Below, piece by piece: positions 59,070 through 64,000 of a stretch of 64,000 nt of DNA. The stretch lies in assembly GCA_014802335.1 (NCBI GenBank), contig JAAVCL010000016.1, positions 178,446 to 242,445 on the forward strand, read 5' to 3'. This DNA comes from Bacteroides sp. (GTDB lineage Bacteria > Bacteroidota > Bacteroidia > Bacteroidales > Muribaculaceae). Below the pieces are notes generated by a model. It had not been told where the DNA came from and ran no database searches. It saw only the letters and a program-made list of their open reading frames with translations. A program made the position numbers and the translations under genes. How positions within the stretch are numbered: position 1 is the stretch's first letter; each line of letters starts with the position of its first letter.

Positions 59070-60527
59070 TTAGCGTAACTTCAAACGCACAACATTTTCC
59101 ACATGATGAGTGTGAGGGAACATGTCGACAGGTTGAATTTCAGTTACCTTATACTTTTTATCAAGAAGCGCAAGATCACGAGCTTGAGTTGCAGGGTTAC
59201 AACTGACATATACGATCACTTCCGACCGGGCATTAAGAATCACATTCACAACATCCTCGTGCATTCCGGCTCGGGGCGGATCTATTATCATTATATCCGG
59301 GTGTCCGTGCCTTTCAATAAATTCAGAAGTCAACACATCTTTCATGTCTCCGGCATAAAAAAGTGTATTGTCAATTCCATTTATTTCAGAATTTTTCTTT
59401 GCATCTTCTATCGCGGCTTCCACATACTCAATGCCTATTACTTTACTTGCATTTTTAGCGACAAAATTAGCAATAGTGCCGGTTCCTGTATAAAGGTCAT
59501 ACACAAGGGGTTTATCAGCAGACGCGGCATCAGCCGGATTTTCGAGCCCGGCTAACTTTCTTACTACCTTATAAAGTTCATAAGCTTGTTTTGAATTGGT
59601 CTGGTAAAAAGACTTGGCATTCACATTAAATTTCAGGCCCTCCATCTCTTCTATAATACTGTCGGAACCGCTGTAAACACAAATCTCCTGATCTGAGATC
59701 GAATCATTAAGTTTTAAGTTAACAACATACAGCAAAGAAGTAATTTCCGGAAAATTAACCTTTAGTTCCTCCATTACCTCATTAATTTGAGTTGTATTAT
59801 TTTCACCAAAAACCACACACACCATGATGTCGCCGGTTGAAGAGATTCTTATCATCAGAGTGCGAAGCAGCCCTTCATTGTTTTTTATATCATAGAATGA
59901 AAGGTGCTTTTTTTCTGCGAGTTCGAATAGAAAATTTCTGATTCTATCTCCTAATTCACTTTGCAGGTGACATTGATTTATGTGAAGCACTTTGTCGAAA
60001 GCACCGGGTATATGAAACCCGAGTGCATTAGAGGAATCAGAAAATTCTCCTCCCCTCTTAATTTCTTCCCATGTTCTCCATTTTTTATTAGAGAAAGTAT
60101 ACTCCATTTTATTTCTGTAGTTCCATATTTGCGATGAACCCAGAATGGGGGCAACCGGTGGCATCTCAACTTTCGCAATTCTTTTTAAAACGTCTTCCAC
60201 CTGTTTTTGCTTCCACTTCAGTTGCTCTTCATAAGGGAGATGCTGCCATTTACACCCACCACACACGCCGAAATGAGCACATTTGGGTTCAATGCGAGCT
60301 GCAGAAGGCTCAACTAATCTTACGATATGTCCCTCAGCAAATGAATGTTTCTTTTTATCTATTTGCACATCAGCTATGTCGCCCGGAGCACCATAAGGTA
60401 TGAAGACAACAATAGCACTTTCATCATCAGGATTTAACTTTATCCGAGATATGGACTTCCCCTCTGCCGCCACACTCTCAATCTTGATAGAGCTGAGCAA
60501 TGGCAACGGTTTTCTTTTTCTTCCCAT
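59070..60527 (-). CDS. rlmD: 23S rRNA (uracil-1939-C5)-methyltransferase
   Basis: A 485-residue RumA/RlmD-type enzyme. An N-terminal TRAM domain (about 14-72) is followed by the Fe-S cysteines C83, C89 and C92 (KCAHFGVCGGCKWQHL) and a fourth Cys in INQCHLQS. The SAM fold has YDLYTGTGTIANFV and the nucleophile is in VYVSCNPATQARDL; DPPRAGMHEDVV precedes it. All catalytic features are present. Some Bacteroidetes paralogues methylate other rRNA uracils, so the exact position (1939 or 747) is by family convention. Start context MGRKRKPLP is basic, as usual. Confidence 0.93.
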   Translation of the reverse strand: MGRKRKPLPLLSSIKIESVAAEGKSISRIKLNPDDESAIVVFIPYGAPGDIADVQIDKKKHSFAEGHIVRLVEPSAARIEPKCAHFGVCGGCKWQHLPYEEQLKWKQKQVEDVLKRIAKVEMPPVAPILGSSQIWNYRNKMEYTFSNKKWRTWEEIKRGGEFSDSSNALGFHIPGAFDKVLHINQCHLQSELGDRIRNFLFELAEKKHLSFYDIKNNEGLLRTLMIRISSTGDIMVCVVFGENNTTQINEVMEELKVNFPEITSLLYVVNLKLNDSISDQEICVYSGSDSIIEEMEGLKFNVNAKSFYQTNSKQAYELYKVVRKLAGLENPADAASADKPLVYDLYTGTGTIANFVAKNASKVIGIEYVEAAIEDAKKNSEINGIDNTLFYAGDMKDVLTSEFIERHGHPDIMIIDPPRAGMHEDVVNVILNARSEVIVYVSCNPATQARDLALLDKKYKVTEIQPVDMFPHTHHVENVVRLKLR

Positions 60528-60733
60528 ATTAATAGTAAACCAATTTTATTAAAACTGATTTGCAATGCAGGCACATACCAACCCATTGGCGAAGGCATGC
60601 GCGCAGACATCACAAATACAAAAACAGCGTTTCAAAAGCTTAATAAAAGCCTACATGATAAGTAAACTACTTAAAAAAACTGAAACTGTATAAATTTCTG
60701 TGCAAAATTAATGCTTTTTCCCTAATCTTTTAT

Positions 60734-60741
60734 TAATTTTG
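60734..60741 (+). promoter_or_regulatory. Candidate -7 box of ppdK
   Basis: TAATTTTG is an exact -7 match, but the -33 is only a T-rich run (60715-60719). A minus-strand -7 box (plus-strand CAAAATTA, 60703-60710) points the other way to rlmD, so this is a divergent promoter region. The rest of 60528-60911 holds nothing else supported. Confidence 0.45.
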
Positions 60742-60911
60742 CATATACAAACCCAAAAAATAATTTCATCACTTTCCAAGAGATACCCAGGATTCGGGAA
60801 GTGACTTTATAAATCTATAAAAATAAGCACGAATAAAATCAACTTTCGGCTTATTTAGAAATAGAACACTTGAAAAACATATTCAACAGAAATAAATAAA
60901 GCATAATCACT

Positions 60912-63629
60912 ATGGCAAAAAAAATTTATACCTTTGGTGCCGGAAAGGCAGAAGGTACTGCCGAGATGAGAAATCTTCTCGGAGGTAAGGGTGCCAACCT
61001 TGCTGAAATGAATCTGCTTGGGATGCCGGTACCTCCCGGCTTCACTATCACAACAGAAGTCTGCACAGAATATACACAACTTGGAAGAGACGCAGTAGTT
61101 GCCGACATCAAAGAAGATGTAGAAAAGGCAATTGCACATGTAGAAAGTCTTACAGGTACAAAATTTGACGACCCTTCAAATCCTCTTTTGGTATCAGTAC
61201 GTTCAGGAGCTCGCGCATCAATGCCGGGCATGATGGATACTGTCCTTAACCTTGGTATGAATGATGCCACAGTTGCGACTATGGCTGAAAAGAGCGGCAA
61301 TCCTCGTTTCGCTTGGGATAGCTACAGACGTTTCGTACAGATGTATGGCGATGTAGTGCTCGGCATGAAACCCAAATCAAAAACAGACATCGATCCTTTC
61401 GAAGCTATCATGGATGAAGTGAAAGAAGAGAAAGGTGTTAAATTCGACAACGAGCTTACCGTAGATGATCTTAAAGAACTCGTGGTGCGTTTTAAAAAGG
61501 CAGTTAAGGATTACACCGGCAAAGACTTCCCCGAATCTGCATGGGAGCAGCTGTGGGGTGGAATTTGCGCCGTGTTTGACAGCTGGATGAACGAACGCGC
61601 TATCATTTACCGCCGCATGAACCAAATTCCTGAAGAATGGGGAACAGCCGTTAATGTTCAGGCAATGGTATATGGCAACATGGGCGACAACTCAGCTACC
61701 GGGGTTGCCTTCAGCCGCGATGCAGCCACAGGTGAAAACATATTCAACGGAGAATACCTTATCAATGCACAGGGTGAGGATGTGGTAGCCGGTATCCGCA
61801 CACCCCAACAAATCACAATTGAAGGTTCACGCCGTTGGGCTGCTCTTCAGGGAATCAGCGAAGAAGAACGTCGCACAAAATATCCCGCCCTTGAAGAATC
61901 AATGCCCGATTGCGCACGCGAACTTATAAACACTGCACATAAGCTTGAGGATTACTTCCGCGACATGCAGGACATGGAGTTCACAATTCAGGATGGCAAA
62001 CTCTGGATGCTTCAGACCCGTAACGGAAAGCGCACCGGCGCGGCAATGGTAAAAATTGCAATGGATCTTCTGCGCGAAGGCATGATAGACGAAAAAACCG
62101 CACTTTTGCGCATGGAGCCTCAGAAGCTTGATGAACTTCTTCACCCCGTGTTTGAGAAAGAGGCCTTAAAGAAAGCAAAAGTTATGGCGAAAGGTCTTCC
62201 CGCCTCTCCGGGTGCAGCCACAGGCCAGATTGTTTTCCAGGCAGATGAGGCTGAAGCATGGGCAGAACAGGGTAAAAAAGTAGTTCTTGTCCGCATTGAG
62301 ACTTCACCCGAAGACCTTCGTGGTATGGCAGTTGCTCAAGGTATTCTCACCATGCGTGGAGGTATGACTTCACATGCGGCAGTTGTAGCTCGCGGTATGG
62401 GTAAATGCTGCGTTTCAGGTGCCGGAGAAATCGTGGTTGACTACAAGGAAAAGACTGTAAAAATGGGTGATAAAGTCTATAAAGAAGGAGACTGGATCTC
62501 ATTGAACGGTTCAACCGGAGACGTATACGATGGAGAAGTAAAGACCACCGAACCCGAACTCGACGGAGACTTTGGTGCAATTATGGACCTTGCAGCCAAA
62601 TATACAAAAACCCTGGTTCGCACCAATGCCGACACACCTCGCGATGCAACACAAGCTCGCCACTTCGGAGCACAAGGTATAGGTCTGTGCCGTACAGAAC
62701 ACATGTTCTTCGAAGGCGACCGTATCAAAGCAGTTCGCGAAATGATTCTTTCATCAGACGAAGCAGGTCGTCGCTTGGCACTTGCCAAACTTCTGCCAAT
62801 GCAACGCGAAGACTTCGAAGGAATATTCACTGCAATGGATGGTTATGGTGTAACTGTTCGTCTTCTTGACCCACCGTTGCATGAGTTTGTACCCCACGAA
62901 GCAGCTCAACAAGCTGAATTAGCAAAAGACATGGGTCTTACTCCGGAAGAAGTTAAAACTAAAGTAGAAGAGCTTTCAGAATTCAACCCGATGCTGGGTC
63001 ATCGTGGATGTCGTCTTGGCATAACCTACCCGGAAATCACCGAAATGCAGACACGTGCAATCATCGAGGCTGCAATCAACTGCGAAGAAAAGGGAATTAA
63101 AGTGTTCCCTGAAATCATGGTTCCGCTTGTAGGTACACTCAAAGAGCTGCAGCACCAGGCGAATGTGATCAACACAACAGCAGCCAAAGTATTCGACGAA
63201 AGAGGCAAGAGCGTACAATATAAGATTGGTACAATGATCGAAGTTCCCCGTGCAGCTCTCACAGCCGACAAAATCGCTGAAGTTGCTGACTTCTTCTCAT
63301 TTGGTACAAACGACCTTACCCAGATGACCTTTGGTTACTCACGCGACGACGCACCCAAATTCCTGAAGCACTACAAAGAAATAGGCATCCTGAAAGCAGA
63401 TCCCTTTGAAGTTCTTGACCAGGAAGGCGTTGGCCAGCTTGTAGAGATGGGTGTAAAGAAAGGACGCTCAACCAAACCGGAACTCAAAGTTGGAATCTGC
63501 GGTGAACACGGAGGAGAACCCAGTTCAGTAAAATTCTGTGCCGGTCTTGGAATGAACTACGTTAGCTGTTCACCCTTCCGAGTGCCCATAGCACGCGTAG
63601 CAGCGGCGCAGGCTGCAATAGAGGACTAA
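60912..63629 (+). CDS. ppdK: Pyruvate, phosphate dikinase
   Basis: A 905-residue enzyme interconverting pyruvate, ATP and phosphate with PEP, AMP and pyrophosphate. The ATP-binding domain opens with FGAGKAEGTAEMRNLLGGKGANLAEM; the swivelling His is H488 in GGMTSHAAVVARGMGKCCVSG; and the PEP/pyruvate barrel includes GIGLCRTEHMFF and FGTNDLTQMTFGYSRDD, with the catalytic Cys in GICGEHGGEP (near 862). Length fits PPDK (about 870-910). In Bacteroidales it serves PEP formation and pyrophosphate recycling. Codon use is richer in G+C than its neighbours, consistent with high expression. It has its own terminator. Confidence 0.96.
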   Translation: MAKKIYTFGAGKAEGTAEMRNLLGGKGANLAEMNLLGMPVPPGFTITTEVCTEYTQLGRDAVVADIKEDVEKAIAHVESLTGTKFDDPSNPLLVSVRSGARASMPGMMDTVLNLGMNDATVATMAEKSGNPRFAWDSYRRFVQMYGDVVLGMKPKSKTDIDPFEAIMDEVKEEKGVKFDNELTVDDLKELVVRFKKAVKDYTGKDFPESAWEQLWGGICAVFDSWMNERAIIYRRMNQIPEEWGTAVNVQAMVYGNMGDNSATGVAFSRDAATGENIFNGEYLINAQGEDVVAGIRTPQQITIEGSRRWAALQGISEEERRTKYPALEESMPDCARELINTAHKLEDYFRDMQDMEFTIQDGKLWMLQTRNGKRTGAAMVKIAMDLLREGMIDEKTALLRMEPQKLDELLHPVFEKEALKKAKVMAKGLPASPGAATGQIVFQADEAEAWAEQGKKVVLVRIETSPEDLRGMAVAQGILTMRGGMTSHAAVVARGMGKCCVSGAGEIVVDYKEKTVKMGDKVYKEGDWISLNGSTGDVYDGEVKTTEPELDGDFGAIMDLAAKYTKTLVRTNADTPRDATQARHFGAQGIGLCRTEHMFFEGDRIKAVREMILSSDEAGRRLALAKLLPMQREDFEGIFTAMDGYGVTVRLLDPPLHEFVPHEAAQQAELAKDMGLTPEEVKTKVEELSEFNPMLGHRGCRLGITYPEITEMQTRAIIEAAINCEEKGIKVFPEIMVPLVGTLKELQHQANVINTTAAKVFDERGKSVQYKIGTMIEVPRAALTADKIAEVADFFSFGTNDLTQMTFGYSRDDAPKFLKHYKEIGILKADPFEVLDQEGVGQLVEMGVKKGRSTKPELKVGICGEHGGEPSSVKFCAGLGMNYVSCSPFRVPIARVAAAQAAIED

Positions 63630-63654
63630 GAGATATAGTCTGATAACTTTTAAG

Positions 63655-63700
63655 TTAGGTCGTAACGTTCTGTTAAATCAGAGGTTACGGCCTAATTTAC
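63655..63700 (+). terminator. Terminator of ppdK
   Basis: TTAGGTCGTAAC (63655-63666) pairs with GTTACGGCCTAA (63684-63695) with one G-U pair; the 17 nt loop is followed by a short T run. Confidence 0.7.
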
Positions 63701-63751
63701 TCTTAAACCACTTGCTCACTTTGAGTCAGAAATCGAGCAGAATGAACGCAA

Positions 63752-63816
63752 ATGTTTAGAAAATGTTTAGAGTTTTTTGACCCCATGTTTAGAGCATGTT
63801 TAGAGTAATGTTTAGA
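63752..63816 (+). repeat. Five phased copies of ATGTTTAGA before the integrase
   Basis: Copies start at 63752, 63763, 63785, 63796 and 63808, giving steps of 11, 22, 11 and 12 bp, so all face the same side of the helix. They end 84 bp before the integrase ATG. They are probably arm-type binding sites of the integrase or sites of its regulator. Confidence 0.7.
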
Positions 63817-63900
63817 GTAAATTTCAGGTTGTAAACTTCTGACTGATAATAAAAAAATTCCAAGTGAATTAAATATTAATCAATCATCAAACAAGAAGTA

Positions 63901-64000
63901 TGGCAACCTTCAGACCATGTGTTCAAAAGCAACGCGCAGACGGTTTCTACCCTGTCTATATCAGGGTTACACATGACAGGCGCACCGCCTTCATGAAGAC
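63901..64000 (+). CDS. Tyrosine-type site-specific integrase, N-terminal part
   Basis: The gene runs off the window after 33 complete codons: MATFRPCVQKQRADGFYPVY and IRVTHDRRTAFMK. This is the Bacteroidetes arm-type DNA-binding domain found at the start of integrases from conjugative transposons and mobile islands: a three-strand sheet in which the polar lead is followed by G-x-YPVYIRVTHDR. The catalytic domain lies outside. Direct repeats on an 11 bp period upstream support an integrase role. It marks the left end of a probable mobile element. Confidence 0.8.

Overview
The window reads as chromosome of a gut-type Bacteroidales bacterium, most likely close to Muribaculaceae; that placement is my inference from gene content, not a computed phylogeny. 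Supporting signs are: core promoters of the Bacteroidetes type (TTTG, 19-21 bp, TAnnTTTG) at many starts; AT-rich spacers with little Shine-Dalgarno; a BtuB/BtuG-type vitamin B12 receptor pair; a fused FeoA-FeoB; DUF4296 next to lspA; and many lipobox proteins. There is no rRNA operon, CRISPR array or intact insertion sequence. There is one tRNA (Ala, GGC).

Layout. 0-6.3 kb: an autoregulated-looking HTH repressor, a long AT-rich spacer, a two-domain acetyltransferase with prmA, then a small envelope-stress-like cluster (two YtxH proteins, a holin-like membrane protein, a small basic protein) interrupted by two dispersed repeats. 6.3-12 kb: a DUF3332 protein, an orphan umuC, and a recJ-recQ operon. 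12.4-19 kb: tRNA-Ala with a possible old integration scar, a MurF-like ligase with an alpha/beta hydrolase, a lipoprotein with a GH24 lysozyme, and trpS with a long leader. 19.3-22 kb: a gene remnant, a NimA-like flavoprotein, ygbA, a conserved-looking 50-residue gene with its own terminator, and an ECF sigma factor. 22.5-26 kb: glnS and a Dxs paralogue, convergent. 26.5-33.4 kb: a complete B12 uptake locus (btuD divergent from riboswitch-btuB-btuG-btuF-btuC). 33.5-37.3 kb: secreted proteins plus a TPR histidine kinase and LuxR-type regulator. 38-41.5 kb: feoAB with a DUF362 protein behind a long structured leader. 41.8-50 kb: small proteins, a SprT-like protein, DUF4296, lspA, ileS, ddl. 50-56.8 kb: a CDF metal exporter, then a four-gene aromatic amino acid fermentation operon (iorA, iorB, aminotransferase, CoA-transferase). 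57.5-63.7 kb: a monooxygenase-fold protein, MscS, rlmD, ppdK. The window ends inside a tyrosine integrase gene, so a mobile element probably begins at the right edge.

The most unusual content is between genes. A composite dispersed repeat joins a REP-like palindrome (core ACATGGC/GCCATGT, often as a 35-36 bp inverted pair whose two arms vary together) to a roughly 110 bp tail and recurs in at least five spacers. A second family forms a stem of about 39 bp. There is an 18-unit degenerate heptamer tract touching the ior promoter, a 24 bp tandem repeat, and five copies of ATGTTTAGA spaced on an 11 bp period in front of the integrase. Two 50-codon genes lie in spacers; one of them has a strong terminator.
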